A stretch of 64,000 nt of DNA from Hygrocybe punicea (lineage: Eukaryota; Basidiomycota; Agaricomycetes; Agaricales; Hygrophoraceae): positions 5,565,820-5,629,819 of the forward strand of contig OY744466.1 in the NCBI GenBank assembly GCA_963556145.1, written 5' to 3'. The notes under the pieces are model-generated. The model saw only the letters and a program-made list of their open reading frames with translations. It had not been told where the DNA came from and did not search any database. A program made the translations under genes and the position numbers. This document shows positions 43,384 to 54,899 of the stretch, piece after piece. Numbering within the stretch: the stretch's first letter is position 1; the number at the start of each line of letters is the position of its first letter.

Positions 43384-46093
43384 CTCAATATTGATTCAGT
43401 GATTGGTAGACCGAGAAAAAAGCAGAAGTAGCTATGTTTGTTATAACTACTCATATGAAACTTGTTACTACAATTCTTCGTCCTGTACGATTGTACTGAA
43501 ATCAGGAGCTGAAATGTCATCGTGTTCATCAAAAATGGATACGCCTTCTTCATCAACTGATTGCCCTCGCAGCAGCGCATGGATCTTGTTGTTAAACGTT
43601 TTGAGAGATGAGGATTTCAGTTTCTTCTCACCATCCTCAAGAATGTTTGGCACTGATCTGGCCACATCGTTCGGGTAAGCTCGGCGGTTGGTTTTAAATA
43701 TGAGGAGATCATGTTCTCGAACATTGTGGGCCACTTTCCACACCAGATCGGCCGTATTCGGTGTGGTGTGAGACAACCCTCGATAACCTCGCATGGCAAC
43801 GCCAACTTGCTTCTTTATTTTATTCAGATAGTTGATCCCAGCTGATATATTACTGAGGCAATCCCAGCTGGCGTATAACCCCTTTGCGTTGAAGAGGGCC
43901 TGCGAGAAATTACATTAGATCCATCAAATTATGGATGGATACTACCTTGAGGTATCCAATGAGATGTTCAATATTCAAGTCTATCCGCATGCAGTGCCCT
44001 GCAAGTCCGGACAGATTGACGAGCATACAGTCTCGCATAATGTCACTGAAAACGATTAGTACTACATCCGGTAGTAGGATCTGCTTACTTACGCAAAGTC
44101 CTGACCCCATACGAGCTTGAGATTTCGAATGAAATGGAGCAATTCAGTGCTGTAGTTGTTAGAACCCGCGCCTCGAAACATCATAGCCAATTGGCCCAGT
44201 ATGTCTTCAATCCGTCCCCAGTCTCCATCCGAAATAGACTTCACGAGTTCTGATACATAAAGAAGGTCACGAATGAGAAGGCGTATTTTCCGGTGGGCGC
44301 GATCTGCTTGTGGGTCGTCTGATTGGATGCGCGGTGCGGGATCATGATCTTCATCCTCACTAGACTCTGATATCGGCTCATCGTCGACTATCGCTGGTGG
44401 TGCATCCTCATTTGGTCCATTCTGGTTCAGCGGTTGGCTGTCTTGCGTTTTTTCTTCGGCTGGAACCGTTCCTCCATTGGCGTTGCATATTTCAAGATGA
44501 TTTGTTTGGAAATATCAAGAAGTTGGGCTGAGGTCGGATTCGAGGAGGCAAACAGCTCCAATGAAGAGAAGCCGCACTCTGCGCGCCAGGCTTGAAGAAC
44601 GATACCATGTAAAATCTGCATAAGGGTGCCTAGGAGAGTATGGTAGTCGGGTTTGTCATTTGACAGACGAGTTTTGTTGAGCAATGCAAAATAGTACTTG
44701 AGGCTGCCGAGTTGGTCGATTGCGCCTTGATGAATCTTGAGCAGAGCCCAGACAAGGTTAAGGCACTTGTGGAATAACCCGTAACCAAGCTGGATGTTGT
44801 CAAGGCGAAGGAAAGAGTTGAGGTCCTTGACGCGCATAACTTTCGCTCCACAGATCCGAGCATTTGTGAGCTGATCATTGAAACTTGGTATGGCGATGTT
44901 CTCCATCTCTTTCTGGGTGCGTTTGAGCTGTTCTTCGTAAATGTTATGCCAAATTTGGATTGTTCCCGGTACGGTTGCTTCATTGATTGTCGTGACTCGT
45001 AACGGAAACATCTCTGTCTTCTCGAGAACCATTGGACGCCGAGGTTTGTGCTGTAGCTCGAGGGAAGTAGCGTAGCTCTCAAAATGTTTGGAGTAAGACG
45101 TAAGGACACGAACGACGATAATCTGCATCTGAAAAAAGTTGATTGGAGTTGCGTCATGGTTGGTCGGATATGGAGATCAAAATTGAGGTCAGGCACAGTA
45201 TTTGCCCGCGCAATTATTGGAGCAAGGAGTAGTTTCGTAGGATCAGTGCATGGGATTTTGTAAATGACAGCGAATGTCCCGGATTGAACTTTTGCAGGCA
45301 CATCGGTTCGTTGTTCTACAAATATAGAAGTGGAAATATTGATGTTATCCCAGGCAAGTGAGTGAGGCCCTCTGGCAACCACTGTTGCAAGTTGGATGCA
45401 CCGGACGCCAAGATTGGAAACAAGAGTGAGGATCGAATCGAACAATACCGAGAGGCCACAACGAAAAAGTGCATCGATGGTCTGACGCTGGCAGCCAGTT
45501 GTCCAGAGAAAGAGCGCGAAGATGGCTTGAAAGCTAAGGCTATGAGAGGAGTGGGAGTTGGCCAGTTGGGCGATGATTATGTAGCACAACTAGGATACAG
45601 AGGCTCAGCGACCGTTGGCAATCAGAATGTGGAGAGACTTACAGAATTGGGTTGTTTCAGCTTATTTTTCGCCAACGCTGTTTCGGTCTGAGCGGCTTTC
45701 ATCAAGATGGAAGTAAGTATGGGTGCATCTCTTCGGGCAATAGTTCCAATAGTTGAGTCCAATGACCATTGGTTGATGAGTTCAGGCGAAATGTCTGCAG
45801 TTTTCATGGAAAATGATTTCTTCACGATTTCCATCTCATCACTGATAATCTTCCCGATAACCTCTAACCCTCCACAACGCATCCATTCCTGCAAACATTC
45901 CCTTCCTTCGTGGGACTCCATTAACACATCTAAGACCTGTCCCATCTTACCACCTGTCTTGCAGATGCCTTTTCTGAACTGATAGCCCTTGGGAGTGTCA
46001 ACTTTTAGCACATGGATCAATAGGTCTGCTGGCCCGAGCTTCCCATCGCGCAGAATTTTGCCAGCGTTCTGAAGACGAGTCTCCGGAGAGATG

Positions 46094-47766
46094 TGTTACG
46101 GATCGCTTCTGCAGCGGGCTCCGGCAACAATCAACTTAACAGGGGATCGGATTCCAGAGGAGAGAACAGCAGCTTTCATTGTTGCTTACAGCTAAGACAA
46201 CACTGCTAAGAAGGGGGGGTCAAGGTCTAATGTCATTGCGAGCCGTGGGGGTTACCCAAAACAAGATGAGTCTGCCCCAAGAACCAGACTAAACGTAAGG
46301 AAAGGAAAAGAAGAAAAAGTCCGAACCAACAACAAGGACAGTAGATATAGTGAATGGACTTGAGGGGAGGTAAATGGGAATCCAACCATGAAGCTACAAC
46401 ATGTCCAACTACACCATGTTTTCACCATGAGGCGGACATGAGGCGTCCTCATGTCGATGTTCTCGCGATCCAACTGGAGGCCCAGGTGTCATTGAGGAAT
46501 AGAGGGGGTCCGGATGACTCGGATGATTTGTCATCGGATCATGTGATGTGCAGAATTGCCTATTCGGGGTCTACACTTGCTGTAATGGGCAAGTACGCAG
46601 TTTGGCAAGTGCATTGCATGGTCGGGTCGAAGATGGGTATCGTCCAGTGTAGGATTGGTGATGAGAGTGTCTTGAGGTAGCAGGGACATAGCGACAAGGT
46701 CGGTATAAAGGAAAACAAAGGAATGTATGGAGGGAAAACCAACTAGGATGGTGGGATAGTCGAGGTCAGACATGTGAACAGCATAAGCTGTACCGGATGA
46801 CGATGTCTGTGTCAATGACGTATCGAGGGGTGATGTCTTGTCCTGTCTGTGGAACAATGCAGTCCACCTGATGTTGGTATTCATCCAAGAAAGGGTATTG
46901 TTGTAAACGAGTGTGGGAGATATCAAGGTTATAGATGGAAAAGGGTAAATGAATGTGGGTCCAGGTTTCGAGTCATGGCACAGGTGACAAGCTGTGGGAA
47001 CAAGTCGTCGGGTACTGCAATGAAGCGATGTCGTGCGAACAATATGCGATAGGGGTTGGTTCACTGTTTGGGAAGTCGTATGGTCTGTGGTCGAAGTCCA
47101 AAAGAATGTGCTTCGGCGATGGTCGGATTAGAGGGAACAGTGAAATGTCTTGTGATCGGGGATTGTTCAGAGTTCGCATGCAGGTGAGGAATGTCGTCGG
47201 ATCGTCAGGGAGGATAATGGTAGGCACAGGGTATGAAAGTGGAAACCATATATCCAGGTATGGCAATTGTCAATTACGTGTCGATATATTGTCGAGGTGG
47301 AAGTCGGAAGTATCGATGGCAGAAGGGTTTCGGTACCGATGCCAAAGATAGATCATAACAAAGTAGAAACCGATCAGGAAGGTGATGGCAACGCTGCCAA
47401 TAACAATTACGGTAATGAGCTGTGTCGGGAGTACAGCCATTGTGAATCGGTTTGTCGTGGGATGAAGTCAACAATATGTCAGGGCGAGGGAAAAGACAAT
47501 AGCGATGATGTCCGTCGGCAAGGAGACTATTCGGGTACAACAAGGTCACGTGGGATATGTCCATGGTCGGTCTGGATTGTTCCAGAAGAAGGGACAAAAA
47601 GAGAACAAGGATAAGAAAATACAAGGATGTTCGAATGAAGAAACAATGACGTTGAAAGGAAGACAAAGGACAAAAAGAAATGAAAAAGGAAGGTGTGCAG
47701 TGCAGAATCGTCATGGTGGGTATCGGAATGGGCATCGGGGTTGGAAGCGGAGTTAGAAACGTAACA
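46094..47766 (-). mobile_element. Solo LTR, 1.67 kb, with 5-bp TSD, inserted in the DUF6589 gene
   Basis: On the minus strand it begins TGTTACGTTTCTAACTCC and ends GCGATCCGTAACA. AGATG is repeated directly outside both ends (46089-46093 and 47767-47771). It is the same family as 25249-26890, in opposite orientation. Compared with that copy it keeps more CpG (for example CCGTAACA against CCATAACA at the end), so it is the younger insertion. No internal retroelement genes are present. Confidence 0.9.
47270..47440 (-). CDS. Small ORF in the solo LTR, single membrane-spanning segment (second copy)
   Basis: Fifty-six codons, MAVLPTQLITVIVIGSV..., with a hydrophobic segment of about 24 residues followed by WHRYRN and an acidic end. 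It is the counterpart of 25548-25712, two residues longer. Conservation of the frame in both LTR copies is the only support. Confidence 0.3.
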   Translation of the reverse strand: MAVLPTQLITVIVIGSVAITFLIGFYFVMIYLWHRYRNPSAIDTSDFHLDNISTRN

Positions 47767-48239
47767 AGATGCCAGGTCTACCACAGCTTCGATGCTCGAG
47801 AGGGGAGCTGGGAGTAAAGATCTCAGACTGTATGTCGGGAGAGATGTCGGGGTGAGAGGTGTTGATGATAGGTGTAGCAAACCGGGGAGAAGCGAAGCCA
47901 ACTGAAGTGGCAGAATCAGAGGGTTGAGTTGGAGAGTTATTGGGGTCAAATGAATTGGCAAACGTCCAAGAGGTGCCCGGCGGTGGGATTGATGGAAGAT
48001 GAGCGGGTGGAATGTTGGTAGACGATTTCGGATGGTGAACAAAGCGGAATGGAGCCCCAAGCAAAGGCAAAGGTATCGGTCGGTGAGCAGTTGATTCATT
48101 GGGAGCTCGAGCTGACGAGGAACTGTTGCAGCTAGTGGCCGCCATGCTGCAATCTCGAGCCAAGAATATTGCTAAGTCTTTGTGATCTATTGCTAAGTGC
48201 TTTGTGAACTATTACGAATCGTTAAGATCTTGCGCACCA

Positions 48240-48403
48240 AATCCGGGTTGCCAAGTACAAATCATGGATTATAGTTTATTTGTTTAATCACGTGGATTCC
48301 TTTTTGGGTGAATTTCCGTGCTGTGGGCCATTTCAAACTCAATCATTCCAGTCCTTCTGTCGAAGAGCTTGCTCGTCACAGAACGGCACTGGTCACGAGT
48401 CTA
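48240..48403. repeat. Right TIR of the RecQ/DUF6589 element
   Basis: Pairs with 41030-41193. The DUF6589 start codon (48145) lies about 95 bases inside, so both genes are transcribed inward from a TIR. Confidence 0.83.
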
Positions 48404-48565
48404 AGTGGAAGCAACACCTCGACATCATGCTCAGGCTACCGGGATCGGAAAAACATCACGACATGATCCAGGATCAAGACAGGTAGAACTGTCTATTAGA
48501 TACCAACTAAATACAGAATACAGTCGCCGGCGCCAGCGATGGGCTAATCCCATGCTTACAATCTC

Positions 48566-50821
48566 TCAAACATTGTTGACTGCCCCGCGAAGGGCCGCCG
48601 CGTATTTGGCATCATCCGACTCAAGCTCTGTTTCGAATCGCTCATATGTTGGCGCAGCGTCCCGCAGTGCGTGCTCGATGAGTGCAGCGTGCTGATTGCT
48701 TCGGGGCTTGATATCGCAAGGGAATTTGTTCGGCGCGGTGAAGAGACCCTGGCGATGAGGGGTGAGCCGATTTACCACCGATTTTGTGATGAATAAATTT
48801 ACCTCCGTGTAGTTTGACGTATCTATTTCGATCCGTTGTTTCGTCGTAGGGTCGATCGCTTTCAAGAAATCGAAAGCCCATATGAGCATCATCGTGTTAA
48901 ATTCCTATAGGAACAAATTTGGCGTTCAGTACAAAAAGAGATCTTCCACAGCATTCGATATTAGCCTACCACAGAATTTGCAGCGAGATGAATGCCGGGA
49001 CAGATCCGCTGGCGAATAATAATTATGAGATCGCATTCCGGAAATACTGGGAGATAGATCATACCTTGCCGCTGCCATATGGCAACGTGTGTCTGAAGTC
49101 GCTCGTGTCGACACCTTCTCTAGTCCCAAATTCGGTGAGGATGTAACGATCTGGCCAGAACTCGTTGGGTCGCTCGTATATTGTCTCGTCGTGAGTAATT
49201 GCCCCTTGAAGCGAACATGAGGGAGTGGCCCAACAAGACATTCATGGGTACATACAGACGTTGAGCAAGATGGTTGCGCCACGAGGCACCGTATATCCAC
49301 GATACTGCATCATTGCCGTCAGACAGTCCAATTGTGTGTTTCCGGCTTTCGACACTCACATGAGCGTCGTCCGTGGCGGCGTGAGGAAGGCTGAGAGGAG
49401 CTGCAGGTCTCCATCGTTGAGTCTTGCGTTTAGGGCAGATCAACTTCAATTGATAAGAAGAGAGGATTTCTGCACGCACTTCTCTAATGATGGCTCGCAC
49501 ATATGGGAGCTTGTCGATATCCTCAAGCTTTGGTAACCTATCACTGCCGACGACACGGTCAATTTCGTCATGGGCTTTTTGCTGTGCTTCAGGGTATGCC
49601 GTCAACGCGAGGTGGAGGGATTTTAGGTAAGATGATGTTGTGTCTGAGCCCCCCTCAAGCAGGACGCCACCAAGATATCTAAGGCATGTCGACGTCGGTG
49701 ATCATAATGGAAAGCCCAATTCCAGCACTTACGCCATCAATTCGCGGTCCATTCCTAGGCTTTTCTGGCCTTCGATGATCGTTTCCATAAAAGCGCCGAC
49801 GGATTCCCCCTTATCCAAACGGTTTTGAACGCGGTCCAGCATGCTGAAGTAGTGACCTCTCTGCAATTTTCGGACTTCCTTTGCTTCTGTCTTCCACGGG
49901 GCCCAGCGCTCAGGAACCTTTTTTAGGATGGGAATCAAGTCTATAGGTGGGTGCCGCCCAGGTTCCATCAGGCGAGACCACAGAGCGGTGACGTGGTAGA
50001 AGTCGGACACCTCTTTGCTCTCAAAGCGCGGGAAGCGAGCACCGTAGACGACAGATGAGATCACAGAGTAGGTATACCGCTGAGCGTGTCGGTCAAAGAG
50101 CTGAATGCAATAGAGTGAGTACCATTTTTGGACTTCCGCGCACGCAGGGCAGCGTACCTGAGGGTCCCTCATAATATCATACATGAACTGGATGGACTCG
50201 GCACGCTGAATAGGAAGATGCTGAGCACACTTTTGGACCGTCATGATGCTTCGGGCAGCCCGACGTAAGAGAGACCAATTAGGATCATCTACGCAATACG
50301 AGCATCTTTTAACGTAGGTCCTACGATCTTATTTTTGGCTGCTCACGGTAATGCGCCTGGGCCATATGAACACCGCCCGTGACAGTATCTCCGATAGTTG
50401 TTTGTGGGCGGTCGCCGGTAATATTGCTTTGCTTGTCGAGGAGGTCTTTGACTGCCGCGTAGCTCGAAATAACCACGATGACACCTGGACCCACCATGAG
50501 CTAAATGGATCTATTAGCTTGCGCTCCTCGCGGGGGACTTGGAATCGATGTTACGAACCGAGTATATATCCCCATAGAGTCTTGACCACTCCGTCAGCCT
50601 GTTCGTGTGATGTTACGATGATACGATATAAGTACTTGGAGGGGAAAGGACGCGTACCGAAGGTGTGCCCATTTATTTGGGAACTCGTGCGCATTCCCCA
50701 GGAGAGGAAGAGTCGCTGGACCAGGTGGAAGATCCTTGGTCCGACGACCGATAGTCCCAACCTTGTAGAGTAGGAGAGCGGTAAGGAGAGCGAACAGTGC
50801 AGCGATGAGTATGGCATCCAT
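48566..50821 (-). CDS. Cytochrome P450 monooxygenase (E-class), intact
   Basis: The ATG at 50821 starts MDAILIAALFALLTALLLY, a membrane anchor (residues 3-19), followed by the proline hinge LPPGPATLPLLG. Roughly ten exons follow. Key motifs: the I-helix GGSDTTS (LEGGSDTTSS, near 49650), ExxR made across an intron (RE-TQRWRP, near 49500/49430), RPNEFWPDRY (near 49160) and the heme loop PYGSGK-RICPG, also split by an intron (49065/49005), with the thiolate Cys in RICPG. The last exon ends at 48566. Such enzymes sit on the ER membrane and use a reductase and O2 to hydroxylate small molecules. The substrate is unknown. The gene is divergent from the P450 at 51066, 244 bases apart, and a broken copy lies at 27.6-28.8 kb. 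Nothing obviously damaged is seen. Confidence 0.9.
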
Positions 50822-51065
50822 TGCGGGGGAATTGTAGCGAATTTCATGGTGAAAACACTGGTACTTATTTACATGACTGCAGCGACTCTCGCGCGCTCCA
50901 TGCCAGTGACCGGGCGGTGACCCTGCGGCTTCGGGCGGGGCAGTGGTGCACACTTGGAGATAGTGATCACGTGACACAACCGTTTCGTAGATTTCTCCGT
51001 CAAACTTTCGACCGCGTGGGTTATAAAGTCGACCGTGATGGAAAAGATAAACTCAAGTCCCATTC
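50822..51065. promoter_or_regulatory. Shared bidirectional promoter region of the two P450 genes
   Basis: The 244 bases between the two start codons hold GTGATCACGTGAC with the palindromic E-box CACGTG at 50968-50973, and a TATA-like TTATAAAG at 51021-51028, about 40 bases before the plus-strand ATG. CACGTG is the target of bHLH regulators in fungi. The arrangement would allow joint control of both P450s (inference). Confidence 0.5.
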
Positions 51066-53279
51066 ATGAATTCTACCGCCCCCATTCGTTCCACTCTGGA
51101 AGCACCAGGCCTGTTCACCACCCTTGCTGGCGTCAACAGACCTACCTCTGTGTTTATCGCCTCGCTCTTGGTGCTCCTGTTTTCTTACCTGGCAACCAAG
51201 TCTCCAAAGGGGAAGAAGCCCCCCGGTCCAAGAGGTCTCCCCATCCTAGGAAACATCTTCCAACTCTCTGACGAGAACTGGTTGACCTTCACTGAGTGGA
51301 AATGGAAGTATGGTGAGCAAAACTCAGACGTCAATGCCTCTTGAACGTATGCTTATCTTATCTTGTGCAGGACCGATTGTCGGTCTGAATCTTGGTGGCA
51401 AAAATACCATCGTTCTTAACACGCACAAAGTTGCTTCAGACCTCTTGGATAAACGGGCCGCTATCTATTCTGACCGTAGGAACCATAAATCTCTCTCTCT
51501 TCACCTCATGCTTTGGTCTTACATACATATCAGGCCCCCGTTTCATTGTCGCCGGCGAAATGCTGACAGGCGGGCTGCTCCTGGTGTTCAGCCGATACGG
51601 TGATCTGTATGATGACATTTCCTCGTTCAATGCCATCACCAGCTTAATATCAGGTCGTAATGCAGATGGCGCAGAATGCGTCGAGCCGCCCACGAAGGTC
51701 TTTACTCGCACGCAGCCGAAAACTATCATACACTGCAAGAAACGGAAGCAACTGTCCTCGTCGACGGGCTCCTCGAGAATTGTGATGCATGGGATGACCA
51801 TCTAAAGAGGTAGTTTTCCCGTCCTTCTTCTACACCACGTCCTTGGTCTCTCAATTAACACTGCCGTTCAGAACTGCCGCCTCGCAAATCATGGCGATGG
51901 TGTACGACACTTTGCCCATCAAGGACCACGAGGATCCCCTAATCGTCCGCGTCAATGATCTTGTACAGCGTCTTGTCAAAGCGGCATATCCGGGCGAACA
52001 CCTTGTTGAGTTCTTTCCCTGGATGCAGAACCTCCCGAACTTCCTTGCGCCATGGAAGCCATGGGCTGAAGATTGGCATCGCAAGGACTCCAAATTGTTC
52101 TTGGATTACTACACGGAAGTCCGGGCTCGAGTGGTAGGTGCCCTTTCACCCCCTCTATCTCTCCCGACATTTTTGACGAACAGCTGACAGCTGGCGGGAG
52201 ACACGCGGCCCAGTTTGGTATCGAGCTTGGTCAAGCGAGCCAAGGAGAACAGATTCACGGATACCGAGAGTTCCTGGGTTGCCGGTGTCATGATGTAAGC
52301 CCATTCTCTACAATACTAGCGCCGCAGAACAAGCTGAGATGCCGTCTAGTTCGGCTGGAGCCGAGACAACTGCTGCTGTCATGGCCTGGTTCCTGCTCGC
52401 AATGACACTCAACCCTGAGATTCAACGCAAGTGCCACGAAGAGTTGGACAACGTTGTTGGCCGTGACCGTATGCCGAACTTTAATGACTTCAACTCGCTC
52501 ATATACATTCGCGCGACTGTGAGAGAGATTCTTAGATGGCGCCCTGTCGATCCTATTGGTGCGTCAAGTTCCACTGTGACAAGATATTTAAAGAGTGACC
52601 AGGTAATTGCATCCAGGCCTCCAGCATCAGTCCGTCCAGGATGATGTATACGAAGGCTACTTTATTCCAAAGGGCACCTTGGTTATCTTCAACGTCTGGT
52701 ACGTTATAAAAATATTCAAATACAGAGTACATTTCTAAGCTGTGATCGTAGGGCCATGAACCGAGATCCAGACCTTTATGGTGAAGACTTCAACGCGTTC
52801 CGCCCTGACCGCTTCCTTGATGAGAACGGTGAACTCAAACCCACCCACCCTGCAACCAAGGGTGAAGGCCATGTTACATATGGCTTTGGCAGGCGGTACA
52901 TTTGCTGTTTAGGTTGTATGCATTTCGGTCTCGTTAATCATTTTTTTGGCTTACAGGATTTGTGTTGGCCGCTATGTTGCGAACAACACCCTGTTCATCG
53001 ATATTGCACAACTTCTATGGGCGCTGACCCTAGAAAAGGCACGCGACGAGCAGGGTAATTTCATTCAGTACGATGACCATGCGAACTACAAGGAGGGGCT
53101 TGTGGTGTAAGTCTTCTGGTGCTACACTTTCATGAACAACCGTTTTTTTTCCTGACGTGGGCGATCCTCTCAGGCGACCTCGTCCGTTCAGGACGGTGAT
53201 GAAGCCACGTTTCCCTGAAGCAGCCAAGATTGTCGCAGAGAACAAGGATCGTCTCATTGCCGCTGCTTCCGTTCGATAG
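51066..53279 (+). CDS. Cytochrome P450 monooxygenase (E-class), intact, eleven exons
   Basis: The ATG at 51066 starts MNSTAPIRST. Membrane segment at residues 27-43 (SVFIASLLVLLFSYLA), hinge KPPGPRGLPILG. Exons read 51066-51312, 51371-51475, 51534-51599, 51666-51809, 51872-52133, 52191-52294, about 52350-52560, about 52617-52698, about 52752-52897, 52981-53106 and 53175-53279. Motifs: RPRFIVAGEMLTGG, WRRMRRAAHEG, the I-helix SAGAETT, ExxR in VREILRWRP, RPDRFLDENG, and the heme loop YGFGRR-ICVG split by an intron, with Cys in ICVG. Introns are 50-65 nt with GT-AG ends. The coding order is complete and without stops. It is a different P450 family from its divergent neighbour (low similarity by eye). 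Substrate unknown. Confidence 0.9.
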
Positions 53280-53682
53280 CTTGCTTGTAACAGGGTGTAT
53301 CTTTCAAAACTTCGACGCGAAGATTGTGCATTTTCCCTCGTGCTTATTGTCGTAGATTCCATTATAACTCATGTCCAACATATTTTGTAACGGTATTGCC
53401 ATCATCGAAAATAAGAAGTGAGGTGGCGACCCCCATTTCCCACTCCTTCTTTTATCAGATGCTGAGCGATTAGACAAGCTATACGCTCTTCTCGGAAAGT
53501 GTTTGGCTCGGCACGATCATACATTCACTGAATTCATCAATAATACTCAGAAACGCATGTGCAAGGATAGTAGATTGCTTCAACAATCCGAAAAGTAAAT
53601 CAAGGAAGTACGAACAGATCGTGCTTCTGTGGTATAGCAGGGAAGATCCATGTCCTAGTTAATGACCATATGTATGTCCATG

Positions 53683-54480
53683 TCAATCTCGATCAAGACT
53701 GCGAAGATACTTGCGATCACTCTCGTCAAGAGCAGCTTTGAGCCAAGCCACCCAACCAACTGCAACCTGGCCCTTGTCACGGTAAGACCTGTAGCCATCG
53801 AGATAGTGCAGGGTTCCGTGCAAGAGTGGTTTGTGGTTGTCTACGATGAGCCAAGTGTAGCAGGTGCAACCATGGTACCAGATCTGCAACCCGCCGGACA
53901 TGGTAATCTCGTCGTCGGGGTCTGTCATGTCTTCGAAGACGGCAAGCAGATCATCATCCCAGTACATGGCCTTGATCTCGTCAGTGTCTGTGGGGTGGGG
54001 ATTCGCACCCACAGGATAGTAGAATATGAGTGGCTCGAGTTTTGGGGGAGGGGAATCGGGTAGGGTTGCGTCGACTTGGATTGAATTGGAGCCGTAGGGC
54101 TTCCAATGTTGAGGGCGATAATCAAAGTATGCGTCGAGGCCGGGCCATGACCAGCCGAAGACAGCCTTCTCGGGCCACTCGAGGATCCAGCAGCGAAACT
54201 CGTATGGGAGGAGAGTGCCGGGCTCCTCGAGACGTGCGATGTACTGGGAGCGGTTAAACGGGAGGAGATAAGGGAGGATGAAGGTGCGGCTCGCGAGGAA
54301 AGATGGGGAAGCGATGGCGGCGAAATAGAGGTCGTAGAGGGCGCGGCGTTCGGGGACCATATCGGTGACGGCCACGAGGTTGCGCCATGTCCTGTTGACG
54401 GCTCTGGCGGCGAAAAGGGATTTGAGGGGGAGGAATTGGAAGACGGCGAGGATGAGTTCAGGGATAAAGTTGGAGACCAT
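53683..54480 (-). CDS. F-box domain protein, single exon
   Basis: The ATG at 54480 opens a 265-codon frame. Residues about 5-37 (FIPELILAVFQFLPLKSLFAARAVNRTWRNLV) follow the F-box pattern PxExxxxxxxxLPxxxLxxxxxVxxxWxxL. F-box proteins link substrates to the SCF ubiquitin ligase through Skp1. The remainder is a Trp/Tyr-rich globular region (CWILEWPEKAVFGWSWPGL, YWDDDLLAVFEDMTDPDDE, GLQIWYHGC) resembling the domain that follows the F-box in many basidiomycete proteins; its ligand is unknown. There are no introns or stops. It is convergent with the P450 ending at 53279. The 53280-53682 gap holds only an ordinary AT-rich 3' flank. Confidence 0.8.
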   Translation of the reverse strand: MVSNFIPELILAVFQFLPLKSLFAARAVNRTWRNLVAVTDMVPERRALYDLYFAAIASPSFLASRTFILPYLLPFNRSQYIARLEEPGTLLPYEFRCWILEWPEKAVFGWSWPGLDAYFDYRPQHWKPYGSNSIQVDATLPDSPPPKLEPLIFYYPVGANPHPTDTDEIKAMYWDDDLLAVFEDMTDPDDEITMSGGLQIWYHGCTCYTWLIVDNHKPLLHGTLHYLDGYRSYRDKGQVAVGWVAWLKAALDESDRKYLRSLDRD

Positions 54481-54899
54481 GACCTGGCCTTGACGGGCTT
54501 ATGCCAGGTCGCTCTTATGCAAAAACCTTGCAAGTTCGAGTCAGGTTGACCGAGTCCGAGTCAGATCTTCATAGATTCTATAATGTCGACGACTCGGACG
54601 TCCAAGGTCATCGGATAAGTCCCTTACCCTATACCGTACTAACCCTATACAGCCTATGGCCTTCAACGATATACAAAGGGCTGTAAAAATTCACCACGAC
54701 CCGTCGATAGCTCAGTTAACAACAACGGTTTGTACAAACCATTTCAGTTAGTGAGACAGTATATATAAACCGTTTCAGCCGTTTCCATAGTATTTGGTGT
54801 ATTTAAACCATATCCAGCCAGTTTTTAAATTTATAAAAAAAGTTGGGTATACAAAACAGGCCAGGCTGGACAATATATGTATATTACTTCGCTATAGCG
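54481..54899. other. AT-rich spacer with GGTTTGTACAAACC palindrome and AAACC/GGTTT repeats
   Basis: It contains CGGTTTGTACAAACC, AAACCGTTTCAGCCGTTTCC and TGTATTTAAACCATAT. The last resembles the ATGGTTTAAAAATACCAT core of the 63-bp satellite at the right edge of the window, so this may be the left terminal region of the transposon-like gene set at 54.9-63.2 kb. No TIR partner could be confirmed inside the window. Confidence 0.4.

Larger units (their letters stand above)
43468..48145 (-). pseudogene. DUF6589-family protein, split by a solo LTR
   Basis: The ATG at 48145 starts MAATSCNSSSSARAPNEST, a Ser/Pro-rich N-terminus running to 47772. It is cut by a 1673-bp solo LTR. After removing the LTR and one AGATG site the frame continues directly (...CGRPG-ISPETRLQNAGKILRDGKLG...). 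The protein then has GYQFRKGICKTGGKMGQVLDVLM (46010-45940), an exon at about 45560-45130 (RCGLSVLFDSILTLVSNLGVRC), one at 45128-44427 (KYYFALLNKTRLSNDKPDYHTL, WRAECGFSSLELFA), an acidic linker, and the conserved C-terminal part FADIMRDCMLVNLSGLAGHCMRIDLNIEHLI and GINYLNKIKKQVGVAM, ending at 43468. DUF6589 is abundant in agaricomycetes and has no established function. Its place between TIRs, beside a helicase, makes a role in transposition plausible (inference). Apart from the LTR I see no clear stop. Confidence 0.78.
41030..48403. mobile_element. TIR element carrying a RecQ-like helicase gene and a DUF6589 gene; 9-bp TSD
   Basis: Terminal inverted repeats of about 164 bases lie at 41030-41193 and 48240-48403. 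The inner two thirds are almost identical (GGCCCACAGC, GAAATTCACCCAAAAAGGAA, CCACGTGATTAAACAAATAA, TTTGTACTTGGCAACCCGG). The outer third has diverged but shares GAGCAAGCTCTTCGACAGAAGG and TAGxCTxGTGAC at the tip. AGTGGAAGC is directly repeated just outside both ends (41021-41029 and 48404-48412). Inside are a plus-strand RecQ-like helicase and a convergent minus-strand DUF6589 gene, the latter interrupted by a solo LTR. Without that LTR the element is about 5.7 kb. TIRs plus a 9-bp duplication indicate a cut-and-paste DNA transposon. I know of no described family with this gene pair. Confidence 0.82.

Noticed and set aside
41317..48145. Helitron, because of the helicase gene
   Set aside because: The helicase is RecQ-like, not Pif1-like; there is no Rep/HUH domain, and the unit has inverted repeats and a direct duplication, which Helitrons lack.
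54703..54760. tRNA-like sequence (TAGCTCAGTT, as in a D-arm)
   Set aside because: No matching acceptor stem, anticodon arm or TTCGA T-loop follows at the right distance.
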